A stretch of 64,000 nt of DNA from positions 570,646 to 634,645 of the forward strand of contig NZ_LMEE01000001.1 in assembly GCF_001425305.1 (NCBI RefSeq), written 5' to 3'. Each line of letters begins with the position of its first letter. The first letter of the stretch is position 1. This document shows positions 37,381-45,707 of this stretch, piece by piece. The notes beneath the pieces are model-generated. The model was not told the origin of the DNA. It did no database searches and worked only from the letters and a program-made list of their open reading frames with translations. The position numbers and the translations under genes are program-made. This stretch comes from Phenylobacterium sp. Root1290. Lineage in GTDB: Bacteria; Pseudomonadota; Alphaproteobacteria; Caulobacterales; Caulobacteraceae.

Positions 37381-38301
37381 TCAGGCTTGAGCCGCGTCGG
37401 CATAGCCGGCGTACGAGTTCTTCATGCTGGCGTGGTTCAGCAGCATCTCGGCGACCTGTTTCTCGCCCTTGGCGTCGAACACCCGCGTCCGCACCCAATA
37501 GGATTCCGTGCGCTTGCTCTCTGCCAGGGCGGCGATCTCGCGGCGCAGCACGTACTCCTCGCCGACGAACAACGGCCCGTCGATGACCTTGATCTCCTGG
37601 TCGGCGAACAGCCCCACGGCCGGTCCCTTCACGGGGAACTCCGCCTCGCGGCTGGAGTACTCGAACAGCACGCTCAGCATTTCGAACGGGATGATCGCCC
37701 GGCCCCAGGGCGAGGCCGCAGCGTCGGAGTACCAGGGCGAGTTTTCAGTGATCCCGTCCAGCTTCTGGTTCAGGCTGAACGGATAGAGCGCGCCCATGTT
37801 CTGGTCGGCGTCCATCCGCACGCGCTCTTCCTTGGCCCCGGTCATGCCGACCTTCAGGTCCTCCAGGATCAGCAGCTTGCCGGGCGGACGCAGGGCCGCC
37901 ATGCGCGCCTCCAGCAGGCTCGGCGTCGTCTGTGGGCCGACGCTGGCGCTGGCCTCCAGCACCGGGGTCCCATCGGCCTTCTCGGCCCAGACCCGCGTCG
38001 TCGTCGCGCCCTCGGCGGGGATCTCGGCGAAGGCGCGGACCTCCTCGCCCTCCACCACCATGTTCAGGAAGTGGGACGAGATGCAGCCGCTCTCATACCA
38101 GCGCTGCCCCCAGATCCTGGCCAGCAGCGGCTGGAACTGGCTGAAGTGCGTCGGCCCCTCGATCGGCCCGGCCCGGAAACCGAGCTTCTCGGCCATGGCG
38201 TCGTCATGGATCGACGAATGGCCGCCATACTCCTGATCGGCCAGCATCTGACGCGGCTTGCGCAGCGGTCCGGCGAGGCTGATGGGCGTGTCGAAGCTCA
38301 T
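37381..38301 (-). CDS. Hotdog-fold (MaoC-like) protein, putative hydratase
   Basis: A 306-residue cytoplasmic protein without clear catalytic annotation. The segment GHSSIHDDAMAEKLGFRAGPIEGPTHFSQ resembles the active region of MaoC/hydratase-2 enzymes (an Asp/His pair with a GF-x-GPI turn), and the length fits a double hotdog. ATG 38301 is chosen for its AGGAGACA ribosome site; a longer frame upstream is non-conserved-looking. With the following SDR it may form a hydratase-dehydrogenase pair. The function remains tentative. Confidence 0.6.
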   Translation of the reverse strand: MSFDTPISLAGPLRKPRQMLADQEYGGHSSIHDDAMAEKLGFRAGPIEGPTHFSQFQPLLARIWGQRWYESGCISSHFLNMVVEGEEVRAFAEIPAEGATTTRVWAEKADGTPVLEASASVGPQTTPSLLEARMAALRPPGKLLILEDLKVGMTGAKEERVRMDADQNMGALYPFSLNQKLDGITENSPWYSDAAASPWGRAIIPFEMLSVLFEYSSREAEFPVKGPAVGLFADQEIKVIDGPLFVGEEYVLRREIAALAESKRTESYWVRTRVFDAKGEKQVAEMLLNHASMKNSYAGYADAAQA

Positions 38302-38481
38302 GGGTGTCTCCTGGCAGGGACGCGCCGGCGGCGGCGCGTCGCCTCGTATAGAGCCACGCACATCAGTTTCGAACAACCGTTTGAATATCAGCGACCCTCC
38401 TTCGGATAAGGGGTGAGCGCCCGCCAGCGACCGAAACTGTCGCATCAGCGCCATACCTGAAGTTCGCGCTGGTGAAGGTCA

Positions 38482-39075
38482 GTGGTTGGGGGATCGGAGT
38501 TGGCGAAGAGTCACAGCAAACATCGCCTAAGATTGGCGGAGGCACAGAATTGGCGATGCGCCTACTGTTCGGGCCGTCTGCACATGGACGGTACACGGCG
38601 AGACGGTGCCACCGTTGAACACGTCACACCCCGTATGTTGGGCGGCTCAAACAGCAAGGATAATCTCGTCGCAGCGTGCCGCGCCTGCAATATTTCGCGC
38701 TCGGGGTTCTACAGCGCTAAGGTTTTCCATCGGATACGGCGGTGGCAACTGCGAAAGGGCTACTGGCCTCAATGCACTCAACCACGCCGACGGGTGCGCG
38801 AATTGTTGCAGCGTATATTCCGAGAAGCTGAGGCTGTCAGAGATGCCGAGTTCGACATCTTCATGGCACAGCTCGCTTCCGCCCCCTGGGACGGTCAGGA
38901 TTTTGGACAGCAGGCCGCAACCTCAGCTACTCAACAATCAGCTGAGGTCATCGCCTTCAATGCTCTTGGGGGCCCATACGCCGCCCCGCCCCCTCACCCC
39001 TTGATGAACGCCAGCAGGTCGGCGTTGAACTCATCCTGGTGGGTGGTCGCCAGGCCGTGCGGCGCGCCTGGATAG
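38482..39075 (+). CDS. HNH endonuclease-domain protein, lower-GC island
   Basis: A 197-residue protein with a clear HNH core: CAYCSG, then [22 protein letters not shown] and RACN, giving two CxxC zinc pairs and the catalytic His/Asn. The host-side function is unknown; such proteins occur as solitary nucleases, restriction or mobile-element relatives. The coding sequence is visibly less GC-rich than the neighbours, suggesting recent acquisition. The start is GTG 38482 or TTG 38500. The final ~27 codons run antisense through the end of the convergent hydrolase gene, so the original 3' end may have been lost. Confidence 0.75.
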   Translation: MVGGSELAKSHSKHRLRLAEAQNWRCAYCSGRLHMDGTRRDGATVEHVTPRMLGGSNSKDNLVAACRACNISRSGFYSAKVFHRIRRWQLRKGYWPQCTQPRRRVRELLQRIFREAEAVRDAEFDIFMAQLASAPWDGQDFGQQAATSATQQSAEVIAFNALGGPYAAPPPHPLMNASRSALNSSWWVVARPCGAPG

Positions 39076-39815
39076 ACCTTGAGCTGGGCGCCCGGGACGA
39101 TCTTCGCCGACTTCAGCCCCGCCGCGCCGATCGGCACGATCTGGTCGTCGTCGCCGTGGGCGATCAGGGTCGGCTTGTCGATCTTCTTGAGGTCCTCGGT
39201 GTAGTCGACCTCCGAGAACTCGTGGATGCAGTCGTACTGCCCCTTGATCCCGCCCATCATGCCCTGCAGCCAGAAGCTCTCGCGCACGCCTTCCGAGATC
39301 TTCGCCCCCGGCCGGTTGTAGCCGTAGAACGGCATGGTCAGGTCCTTGTAGAACTGGCTGCGGTCGTCGAACACGCCCTTGCGGATGCCGTCGAACGCCT
39401 CGATCGGCGTGCCTTCCGGATTGGCCTCGGTCTTCAGCATCAACGGCGGCACCGCGCCCAGCAGAACGACCTTGGCCACCCGCTTGGTGCCATGCCGGCC
39501 CAGATAGTGCGCCACCTCGCCGCCGCCGGTGGAATGCCCCACCATCACCAGGTCCTTCAGGTCCAGGAACTCGATCAGTTCGGACAGGTCGTCGGCGTAC
39601 TGATCCATGTGGTTGCCGTCCCAGGTCTGGTCCGAGCGGCCATGGCTGCGCCGGTCGTGGGCGATGACCCGATAGCCCTGCGAGCCCAGGAACTGCATCT
39701 GGCCGTCCCAGGCGTCGCCGGTCAGCGGCCAACCATGCGAGAACAGCACCGGCTGCCCCTTGCCCCAGTCCTTGTAGAAGATCTTCGTGCCGTCCTTGGT
39801 GGTGATGAAGGCCAT
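38994..39815 (-). CDS. Alpha/beta hydrolase, cofactor-free chloroperoxidase/arylesterase type
   Basis: A 273-residue protein of the perhydrolase-chloroperoxidase group. The start [20 protein letters not shown], the oxyanion SHGWPL, the nucleophile elbow GHSTGGGE, acid DDDQIVP and histidine [10 protein letters not shown] are all present. The ATG 39815 has a GGGAGA site; a longer frame start at 39875 is unlikely. Activity may be as an esterase, with peroxidase-like perhydrolysis as a side reaction. It overlaps the HNH gene by 82 bases tail to tail. Confidence 0.88.
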   Translation of the reverse strand: MAFITTKDGTKIFYKDWGKGQPVLFSHGWPLTGDAWDGQMQFLGSQGYRVIAHDRRSHGRSDQTWDGNHMDQYADDLSELIEFLDLKDLVMVGHSTGGGEVAHYLGRHGTKRVAKVVLLGAVPPLMLKTEANPEGTPIEAFDGIRKGVFDDRSQFYKDLTMPFYGYNRPGAKISEGVRESFWLQGMMGGIKGQYDCIHEFSEVDYTEDLKKIDKPTLIAHGDDDQIVPIGAAGLKSAKIVPGAQLKVYPGAPHGLATTHQDEFNADLLAFIKG

Positions 39816-40009
39816 GGTCGTCTCCCTGGTGCTGCTGGCGCCCGCGCGAGCCGTCGCATGACAGCCCATGGGCATGAAACGCGAACTGGCGCAGTCCTGC
39901 CGCGATCTGGCCGACTGCTCGTCTTTGGGGCGCGCACGTCGACGCCCTGCCGCAGATCGGCGCGGCGCAGGCTAGGCGACGAAAATGACAATCATCCCGG
40001 GTCGCTAAC

Positions 40010-40030
40010 GCACGAGGCATGATCTCGTGC
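40010..40030 (-). terminator. Candidate hairpin after the exported Gly-Tyr protein
   Basis: GCACGAG and CTCGTGC form a seven-base stem with a seven-base loop, about 50 bases past the stop of the leftward gene. There is no T run, so it may be a transcript-end or processing structure, not a classical terminator. Confidence 0.3.
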
Positions 40031-40079
40031 CCTTCAGGCCGCTACGGTCAAGCCTCGCCGGCGCTGATCGAACGTCGGG

Positions 40080-40574
40080 TCAGTACGGATAGCCGGGATA
40101 GCCGGGATAGCCGTACTCATACGGACCGCCAAACGGCGGGCGTCCGCCGCCCCAGTACTGGCGATAGCCGTTCTTCTCCTGGCCGAAGGTCAGGGCCAGC
40201 GTTCCGTTCTCGCCCAGGGGCATGACGCTGGTGATGTAGCCGCTGCGATAGCCGCCGGTGCCGACCGCCACCCCGACTTCGCCGTGGATCCTGCGCTCGC
40301 GCGGCAGGCGCACGCCTTCGCCGAACGCCTCTTCCGGCGTCGTCGTCGCGGCTGGCGACTCCGCCAACCAGCGCTCGATCTGTTGCGCGGTGTCCAGGGT
40401 CTCGGCCGGCGGCGCGGCCCGGGTTGCGACGGGGGCCGGTTCGGCGGCGGCGAGATCGATCTCGGAGGGCGCGACGCCGGTGGCGCCGGCGGTGCTCATC
40501 GCTTCCTGGGCATGAGCCGCCCCGGTGGTCAGGGCCAACACGGCGGCAGCCGCCAAAATCGAACGCGTACGCAT
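40080..40574 (-). CDS. Exported protein with Gly-Tyr-Pro repeat tail, unknown function
   Basis: A 164-residue protein with a signal peptide (SILAAAAVLALTTGAAHA, cleaved before Q). The mature part has a Pro/Ala-rich stretch, a middle domain with GEVGVAVGTGGYRSGYITSVMP that looks beta-rich, and a C-terminal tail of YGYPGYPGYPY. The tail is encoded by three exact 9-base tandem copies. No family recognised. It is probably periplasmic or outer-membrane associated. Neighbours are unrelated. Confidence 0.7.
   Translation of the reverse strand: MRTRSILAAAAVLALTTGAAHAQEAMSTAGATGVAPSEIDLAAAEPAPVATRAAPPAETLDTAQQIERWLAESPAATTTPEEAFGEGVRLPRERRIHGEVGVAVGTGGYRSGYITSVMPLGENGTLALTFGQEKNGYRQYWGGGRPPFGGPYEYGYPGYPGYPY
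40087..40113. repeat. Three 9-bp tandem copies encoding a Gly-Tyr-Pro tail
   Basis: The unit GGATAGCCG on the plus strand occurs three times in a row and codes for the GYP repeats at the C-terminus of the exported protein. It keeps the reading frame when copy number changes, so length variation between strains is likely. Confidence 0.85.
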
Positions 40575-40634
40575 GCTAGGGGCGCCTCCAAGCGCGCTAC
40601 AGCTTAAGCAGCCGATATGGGCGCTGGTAAGGCG

Positions 40635-41360
40635 CTATCCAAGCAGCGAGGCCGCGCCGTCCCAGGCGAGCTTCGATCCGACCGCGATCAGCAGCACATA
40701 GATGATGCGGTAGAAGTTCCCGGCCGGAACGCGCCGAACCAGCCAGACCCCCGCCCAGGTCGAGGCGATGGCCAGCGGCAGCAGCACCAGGGCCGTCATC
40801 ATCGCCTCGCGCGTGAACTGCCCCAGCGCCCAATAGGCCGGGACCTTCATCCAGTTCACCACGGCGAAGAAGATCGCGCTGGTGCCGATGAACACGTCGC
40901 GCGGCAGGTTCTTGGGCATCACGTAGATCTGGAACGGCGGCCCGCCGGCATGGGCGATCTGGCTGGTGAAGCCCGCGGCCACGCCCGCCAGCACTCCGCG
41001 CCAGGGCAGCTTCTCGGCCTTGGCCGGCTTCAGCGGGGCCGAGCCGCGCTCCGCCCACAGCCGCATCAGCGCAAAGACGATCGAGACCGCCCCGACCGCC
41101 AGTTCGACCGCCCCGGGCTTGACGAACGCCGCCAGCGAATAGCCCAGGGCGATGCCCCCGGCCGCGCTCGGCAGCATGATCGCCAGCACGCTCTTGTCCC
41201 AGGTCTTGCGGAACGACCAGACGCTGACGACGTCCTGCACGATCAGGATGGGCAGGGTGATGGAGGCGGCCAGCACCGGCGAGACCGCCAGCGCCATCAT
41301 CGGCACGGCGATCACCCCGATCCCGGAGAACCCGCCCTTGGCCAGGCCCAGCAGGATCAC
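40635..41360 (-). CDS. TauE/SafE family membrane transporter
   Basis: A membrane protein of the sulfite exporter TauE/SafE family: hydrophobic segments with the family glycine pattern LGLAKGGFSGIGVIAVPMMAL at the N-terminus and a repeat-like AGGPPFQIYVMPKNLPRDVF in the second half. The first conventional in-frame start is GTG 41360, giving 241 residues, but family-like sequence (TDPFFYAIAIPA) continues in frame for about 13-15 codons upstream with no ATG, GTG or TTG; a CTG at 41402 or 41399, or an ATT at 41369, may be the true start. The anion transported is unknown. Confidence 0.78.
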   Translation of the reverse strand: MILLGLAKGGFSGIGVIAVPMMALAVSPVLAASITLPILIVQDVVSVWSFRKTWDKSVLAIMLPSAAGGIALGYSLAAFVKPGAVELAVGAVSIVFALMRLWAERGSAPLKPAKAEKLPWRGVLAGVAAGFTSQIAHAGGPPFQIYVMPKNLPRDVFIGTSAIFFAVVNWMKVPAYWALGQFTREAMMTALVLLPLAIASTWAGVWLVRRVPAGNFYRIIYVLLIAVGSKLAWDGAASLLG

Positions 41361-41409
41361 CGCCGGAATCGCGATGGCGTAGAAGAAGGGATCGGTCAGC
41401 AGGGGGACG

Positions 41410-41592
41410 TTACTTCCGCTTGCCGAGCTCGGCGGCGATGTCCTTGACGTTGTGGCCGACCTTGCGGTGCGCGGCGATCACCTGGTCGGGCTTCACGCCC
41501 CAGCGCTTGGCCCAGAACGCCACCTCGTGGCGCTCGCGGATGTCCAGCCGCACGTTGTCGCGAAAGTCCCGCTTGCCCTTGGGTTCGGCCAT
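41410..41592 (-). CDS. Small DUF3606-type protein
   Basis: A 60-residue basic, helical cytoplasmic protein. The pattern VRLDIRERHEVAFWAKRWGV, then VIAAHRKVGHNVKDIAAELG matches DUF3606, a small domain common in Alphaproteobacteria without known function. It stops about ten bases upstream of the probable N-terminus of the TauE/SafE gene, so the two could be coupled. Confidence 0.8.
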   Translation of the reverse strand: MAEPKGKRDFRDNVRLDIRERHEVAFWAKRWGVKPDQVIAAHRKVGHNVKDIAAELGKRK

Positions 41593-41645
41593 GATCGCCT
41601 CCGTGATCGGCCCTGGCCTACCAAGTCCGCCCGGCGGCGCCTACC

Positions 41646-42011
41646 CTATTGCGGCGCGCTCGGCCGGCTGACCACGAACGCCGCGCAGAGGCCCAGCGCC
41701 CCGGCCACCGCCAGCCCCAGCCATAGCCCGGGATGCACCGACAGCAGGAAGATCGCGAATCCCGCCGCCATGCCGGTGCAGGCCAGCACCTTCGCCCGCC
41801 GGGGAATCGCGCCGTGGGCGCGCCAGTCGCGGACCAGCGGCCCGAACTGCTTGTGGTTCAGGATCCAGGCTTCCATGCGCGGCGACGACTTGGCGAAGCA
41901 GGCCGCGGCGAGGATCAGGAACACCGTGGTCGGCAGCAGCGGCAGGAACGCGCCGGCTATGCCCAACGCGGTGAACCCCAAGCCCAAAACCAGATAAAGC
42001 GCGCGCGTCAT
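41646..42011 (-). CDS. YbaN-like (DUF454) inner-membrane protein
   Basis: A 121-residue membrane protein with three to four hydrophobic segments. The family signature GIAGAFLPLLPTTVFLILAAACFAKSSPR and GPLVRDWRAHGAI, IPRRAK follow in order. YbaN/DUF454 proteins are widespread, and their role is not established. Its ATG is preceded by a perfect inverted repeat only five bases away, which overlaps where the ribosome site would be. Confidence 0.88.
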   Translation of the reverse strand: MTRALYLVLGLGFTALGIAGAFLPLLPTTVFLILAAACFAKSSPRMEAWILNHKQFGPLVRDWRAHGAIPRRAKVLACTGMAAGFAIFLLSVHPGLWLGLAVAGALGLCAAFVVSRPSAPQ

Positions 42012-42016
42012 GCCAA

Positions 42017-42033
42017 TTGAGAGTCTCTCTCAA
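42017..42033. promoter_or_regulatory. Perfect 17-bp inverted repeat upstream of the DUF454 gene
   Basis: TTGAGAG and CTCTCAA flank a three-base spacer, giving a perfect palindrome centred about 14 bases from the ATG of the leftward membrane-protein gene. It could be an operator or an RNA hairpin covering the ribosome site. Confidence 0.45.
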
Positions 42034-42055
42034 AAGCCTTCGCGGCGATAGGGGG

Positions 42056-42493
42056 TCAGGCGGCCAAATCTGCGAGGCGCCTGGCCAACGCGACATTGAC
42101 CGCCTCGTAGGCGGGGACGAAGTCGCGCGCGATCTTGCCCTTGCTCCAGGTCGCCGGCAGCAGCCCGCCCAGCAGTTCGGTGTGCAGCACGTGCGCGCCC
42201 TGCGCGTGCGGGGTCAGCAGGAACCCGTGCCGGCCGGCGAACAGCAGCGGCACGTGGCCCGACCAGGCCAGCTCCCGTCCGGGTTCGGCGGCCACGATCC
42301 GCACGGTCTGGCGCACGACGCCCCGCCCCGCCAGGTTCCGGAACACCATCTTGGCCCGCGTCCCCAGCCTCGCCTCGCCGCGGACCTCGAGGTTCAGCGG
42401 GTTCCACTCCCCATAGCGGGCGAAGTCGGCCAGCACGGCCCAGACCTGGTCCGGCGTGGCCGGGATGATCGCCTCGGTGCGGATCTGATGCAT
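42056..42493 (-). CDS. SRPBCC (START-like) family protein
   Basis: A 145-residue single-domain protein of the helix-grip (SRPBCC) fold: [32 protein letters not shown] at the start, RVPL-type strands, and a long C-terminal helix ending RLADLAA. Such proteins bind hydrophobic ligands or act on polyketides; no ligand can be named. It is divergent from pncB with 47 bases between starts. Confidence 0.85.
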   Translation of the reverse strand: MHQIRTEAIIPATPDQVWAVLADFARYGEWNPLNLEVRGEARLGTRAKMVFRNLAGRGVVRQTVRIVAAEPGRELAWSGHVPLLFAGRHGFLLTPHAQGAHVLHTELLGGLLPATWSKGKIARDFVPAYEAVNVALARRLADLAA

Positions 42494-42540
42494 GGCGCGA
42501 CTATATTCGCAAATCCCGCCTCGGCTGCCATTGTCGAGCC

Positions 42541-43845
42541 ATGGCCAACACCGACCTCGCGACGCGGACCTACAATCACGGCTGGCGGCTGGACCCGATC
42601 ATCCGCAGCCTGCTCGACACCGATTTCTACAAGCTGCTGATGCTGCAGCTGATCTGGAGCCTGCACCCCGACGTCCAGGCCACCTTCTCTCTGATCAACC
42701 GCACCCGCCACGTCCGCCTGGCCGACATCGTCGACGAGGGCGAACTGCGCGCCCAGCTCGACCACGCCCGCACCCTGTCGTTCTCCAGGAAGGAGCTGAT
42801 CTGGCTGGCCGGCAACACCTTCTATGGCGAGACCCAGATGTTCAAACCGGGCTTCATCGGCTGGCTCGCCGACTTCCGCCTGCCGTCCTACGAGCTGACG
42901 AGGCGCGAGGGCCAGTACGAGCTCAGCTTCCACGGCCCCTGGACCCACACCAGCATGTGGGAAATCCCGGCCCTGGCCATCATCAACGAGCTGCGCACCC
43001 GCACCGTCCTGCGCGGCCAGGGCCGGTTCGCGCTCGACATCACCTACGCCCGCGCCAAGGCCAAGCTCTGGGAGAAGGTCGAGCGACTGCGCAGGCTGGA
43101 CGGCCTGCTGATCTCCGACTTCGGCACGCGGCGGCGCCACTCCTTCCTCTGGCAGCGCTGGTGCGTGGAGGCGCTGAAGGAGGGCCTGGGCGAGGCCGTG
43201 CTCGGCACCTCCAACGTCCTGCTGGCCATGGACGGCGACCTCGAGGCGATCGGCACCAACGCCCACGAACTGCCGATGGTCGCCGCCGCCCTGGCCGACA
43301 CCGACGCCGAGCTGCGCGCCGCCCCCTACCGCGTGCTCGACGAGTGGCGGCGCACCTATGGCGGCAACCTGCTGGTCGCCCTCCCCGACGCCTTCGGCAC
43401 CCGCGCCTTCCTGGCCGACGCCCCCGACTGGGTCGCCGACTGGACCGGCTTTCGCCCTGACAGCGCCCCACCGATCGAGGGCGGCGAGGAGATCGTGGCC
43501 TGGTGGAAGGCCAAGGGCCGCGACCCGCGCGAGAAGCTGCTGGTGTTCTCCGACGGCATGGACATCGACTCGATCGAGGAAACCCACCGCCACTTCGCCG
43601 GCCGCGTGCGCATGAGCTTCGGCTGGGGCACCAACCTGACCAACGACTTCAAGGGCTGCCTGCCCGACGGCGGCGACGCCCTCGACCCGATTTCGCTGGT
43701 CTGCAAGGTCACGCAGGCCAACGGCCGCCCCGCCGTAAAGCTGTCTGACAACCCCGAAAAGGCTACCGGCGACCCGGCTGAAATCGCCCGCTACCTCCGC
43801 GTCTTCGGCCAGGCCGGCCGCCACGCCCATGCGGTCAGCGTCTGA
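42541..43845 (+). CDS. pncB: Nicotinate phosphoribosyltransferase
   Basis: A 434-residue enzyme of the NAD salvage pathway that makes nicotinate mononucleotide. The start [37 protein letters not shown] in the middle, [17 protein letters not shown] and [10 protein letters not shown], and GWGTNLTND near the C-terminus match the PncB pattern closely. The length is normal. No neighbour belongs to NAD metabolism. Confidence 0.95.
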   Translation: MANTDLATRTYNHGWRLDPIIRSLLDTDFYKLLMLQLIWSLHPDVQATFSLINRTRHVRLADIVDEGELRAQLDHARTLSFSRKELIWLAGNTFYGETQMFKPGFIGWLADFRLPSYELTRREGQYELSFHGPWTHTSMWEIPALAIINELRTRTVLRGQGRFALDITYARAKAKLWEKVERLRRLDGLLISDFGTRRRHSFLWQRWCVEALKEGLGEAVLGTSNVLLAMDGDLEAIGTNAHELPMVAAALADTDAELRAAPYRVLDEWRRTYGGNLLVALPDAFGTRAFLADAPDWVADWTGFRPDSAPPIEGGEEIVAWWKAKGRDPREKLLVFSDGMDIDSIEETHRHFAGRVRMSFGWGTNLTNDFKGCLPDGGDALDPISLVCKVTQANGRPAVKLSDNPEKATGDPAEIARYLRVFGQAGRHAHAVSV

Positions 43846-44170
43846 CGCTGCGCCAAATCGTCTCACTCAAAGCGCTGCAACCAAACCGCGCCAAGCGCAC
43901 TTCTCTCACGGCTTGCGGGGTTGTCCTACGCGCCTCAGTGCGCGTCCAGGCTGTACGGTCAAGTTCAGCATCGATCGAGCCGGCCCCCGTGGGGCTCGGC
44001 TCTCGAATCATACCCAATGATATAATTTTTGACTCAATCCCATATTGGGCAAGGGATATGAATCATACCCGCGCCACGATATTGCCTTATCACGGTCCTT
44101 TGACCGCCGAAATGAGCCGTCAGCTTGGAGATGCCTCGGGGGAGGCCTCACAGTTTTACGGGAGACCCTC
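43846..44170. other. 325-bp intergenic region upstream of the secreted protein gene
   Basis: No open reading frame with gene-like character is seen. The first 150 bases are ordinary GC-rich sequence. From about 44004 to 44100 the DNA becomes AT-rich, with a perfect TATAAT (44021-44026), three GANTC sites, a duplicated 11-mer GAATCATACCC (44005-44015 and 44060-44070) and an inverted CCCAAT/ATTGGG pair. It looks like a promoter and control region for the downstream gene. A GGGAGA ribosome site lies before 44171. Confidence 0.6.
44005..44070 (+). promoter_or_regulatory. GANTC-clustered promoter region
   Basis: GAATC at 44005, GACTC at 44031 and GAATC at 44060 lie within 60 bases, the first and last inside identical 11-mers. 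GANTC is the CcrM methylation site in Caulobacterales and other Alphaproteobacteria, where clusters occur in cell-cycle-controlled promoters read by GcrA. A perfect TATAAT (44021-44026) lies between them, without a clear -35. Control by methylation is inferred. Confidence 0.45.
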
Positions 44171-44509
44171 ATGCGTTCCATTCTCACCTTCGGGGCTGCG
44201 GCCCTCGCCCTCGCCGTCGCTGCTCCGGCCTTCGCTCAGGACACTGCGGCCAAGCCCGCCGCGCCGCCGGCTAGCGACGCCAGCGCCACTGCCGCAACCC
44301 TGGCCGCGGGCGCCGCGGTGAAGGACAAGACCGGCGCCAACATCGGTACCGTGACCGAAGTCAAGCCGGACGCCACCGGCCAGCAAGTCGCGACCATCAA
44401 GATGGGCGCCGACACCTTCGCGGTCGAAACCAGCAAGCTGCAGATCGCCGACGGCTCGGCGACGATCAACGCCACGGCCGACGAACTGAAGGCCATGCTG
44501 AAGAAGTAA
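44171..44509 (+). CDS. Small secreted alanine-rich protein, unknown function
   Basis: A 112-residue exported protein with a signal peptide (SILTFGAAALALAVAAPAFA, cleaved before Q). The mature domain contains GAAVKDKTGANIGTVTEVKPD and VETSKLQIADGSATINATADELKAML, short repeated beta-turn units like those of PRC-barrel-type or DUF-family periplasmic proteins; I do not recognise a defined family. It stands alone behind an AT-rich GANTC-bearing promoter region and ends in a strong terminator, so it is a monocistronic, probably well expressed gene. Confidence 0.82.
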   Translation: MRSILTFGAAALALAVAAPAFAQDTAAKPAAPPASDASATAATLAAGAAVKDKTGANIGTVTEVKPDATGQQVATIKMGADTFAVETSKLQIADGSATINATADELKAMLKK

Positions 44510-44518
44510 ACTCCCTGC

Positions 44519-44561
44519 AAGGCGCGCCCTGGTCCTCCAGCCGGGGCGCGCCTTTCTTTTT
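44519..44561 (+). terminator. Rho-independent terminator
   Basis: An eight-base perfect stem GGCGCGCC (44521-44528 with 44545-44552), strengthened by inner CTGG/CCAG pairing, runs directly into TTTCTTTTT (44553-44561). It ends the transcript of the secreted protein. Confidence 0.9.
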
Positions 44562-44617
44562 GCCCCGGCGTCAGGTTTCGGTTTCGAGGCCCCCGGGCCT
44601 AGCGAAACCGCTCAGAC

Positions 44618-45328
44618 TCAGTCTTCCAGCCGCTCGGGCTGGTCCAGATAGATCCCGTCGCGGCAGATCACGCGATCCGAGCTCTCGTCTCCGACGCCCG
44701 TCTCCAGGCAGAAATTGCGCAGGATGATCGTCAGCCCCTCCGCCGGTTCGCCGCTGGGCCGGGCGCCGTACTTCAACGGGGCCAGCTTGCCGACCTGCCA
44801 GCGGATCGTGTCGATCAGCAGCTTGTCGCGCCGCCAGCTCTTGCCCGTGGCGCCCTGCGCGATGGCGCGCGCGGCGTCGAACAGCCGATCGGCCTGCACC
44901 TGCCTCGCCCGCCGATAGGCGGCCGCGAACGCGTCGTGCCGCGCCAGCCATTTGTAGACCGTCGCCTGGCTCGGCATCCCCGGCTCGGCGCAGATCTCCT
45001 CTAGTCCGGCGGCCTCGGCGATTCTCCCGCACACCGCCTCGCCCAACGCCTGCGTGTAGCGCAGCGGCCGGCCAGGCGGCGACCACCAGCGCCTGGCGTT
45101 CTCGCGCCGCGCCAGCCGATAGGCCCGGCCCAGCTCAGGCTCGCGCTTCATCCAGGCCAGGAACTGCGTGCGGCCGGGCATGCCATCGCGGGCGGTCAGG
45201 ATGTCGGCGAGCCGCTCGCCCAGCGCTACGCGCGCCGCCACATGGGCGGTGATCTGCGCCCGCTCAGCCGGCGTATAGACGCAAGGCCGCCCGCGCCGCC
45301 GTCGCGGCGCGTCGTCAATATCTGTCAT
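44618..45328 (-). CDS. Solitary terminase-small-subunit-like protein with duplicated DNA-binding domain
   Basis: A 236-residue protein resembling the small terminase subunit of Sf6-type phages. A basic arm (RRRRGRP) leads to two copies of a helix-turn-helix unit: residues 17-81 (YTPAERAQI, then GMPGRTQFLAWMKREPELGRAYRLAR) and residues 90-150 (YTQALGEAV, then GMPSQATVYKWLARHDAFAAAYRRAR). A C-terminal part with LLIDTIRWQVGKLAPLKYG is typical of the family. No large terminase, portal or capsid genes are close, and gmk is next. It might be a domesticated phage gene working as a regulator. A GTG at 45352 is an alternative start. Confidence 0.72.
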   Translation of the reverse strand: MTDIDDAPRRRRGRPCVYTPAERAQITAHVAARVALGERLADILTARDGMPGRTQFLAWMKREPELGRAYRLARRENARRWWSPPGRPLRYTQALGEAVCGRIAEAAGLEEICAEPGMPSQATVYKWLARHDAFAAAYRRARQVQADRLFDAARAIAQGATGKSWRRDKLLIDTIRWQVGKLAPLKYGARPSGEPAEGLTIILRNFCLETGVGDESSDRVICRDGIYLDQPERLED

Positions 45329-45431
45329 GTCGGAAAGGTCCCAAGGGGCCACGCCCCATCAGACCTCAAATCCTACCGCAAACGCCCCGAAAGTCCAGAA
45401 CATTTGAAGAACGCGGCCACGTCCGCGCGTC

Positions 45432-45707
45432 TCAGCGGAAGACGTAGACGTCCCCGCCCGTCCGCTCCGGCAACGGTCCCGACGCCACCGTCAGCTCGGC
45501 CCGCCGGCCGCCGCACACACACCGCATCCGCTCCGTGAACGCCCGCAGCGGCAAGCCGCCCAGCCCCTGCGCCACCCAATGGGTCGGGTCGCACGGCGCT
45601 TCCCTTTGACAGCCCGGCGAGGCGCAATGCGCCACCAGGTGCCGATCGCTTCCCACGCACGCCAGCAGCGGCTCGCGCTGCATATCGCCTCGGTCGTTGT
45701 TCTTCAT
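45432..45707 (-). CDS. Small cysteine-rich (zinc-ribbon-like) protein behind an SOS-type box
   Basis: A 91-residue protein with Cys28, Cys33, Cys39, Cys63 and Cys65 and nearby histidines (HLVAHCASPGC, then ERMRCVCGGRRAEL), compatible with a zinc-binding fold; a similar C...C...RmrCxxCG pattern occurs in small alphaproteobacterial hypotheticals. ATG 45707 has a GGAGG ribosome site about seven bases upstream; a longer frame from 45749 is less likely. A perfect GTTC-N7-GTTC direct repeat lies 17 bases upstream of the ATG. The terminase-like gene follows after 103 bases in the same orientation. Confidence 0.7.
   Translation of the reverse strand: MKNNDRGDMQREPLLACVGSDRHLVAHCASPGCQREAPCDPTHWVAQGLGGLPLRAFTERMRCVCGGRRAELTVASGPLPERTGGDVYVFR

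Noticed and set aside
42017..42033. FNR/FixK box
   Set aside because: The arms TTGAG and CTCAA are separated by seven bases, not the four of the TTGAT-N4-ATCAA pattern.
44021..44026. Complete sigma-70 promoter around the perfect TATAAT
   Set aside because: No -35-like hexamer stands 16-18 bases upstream, so I list it only as part of the control region.
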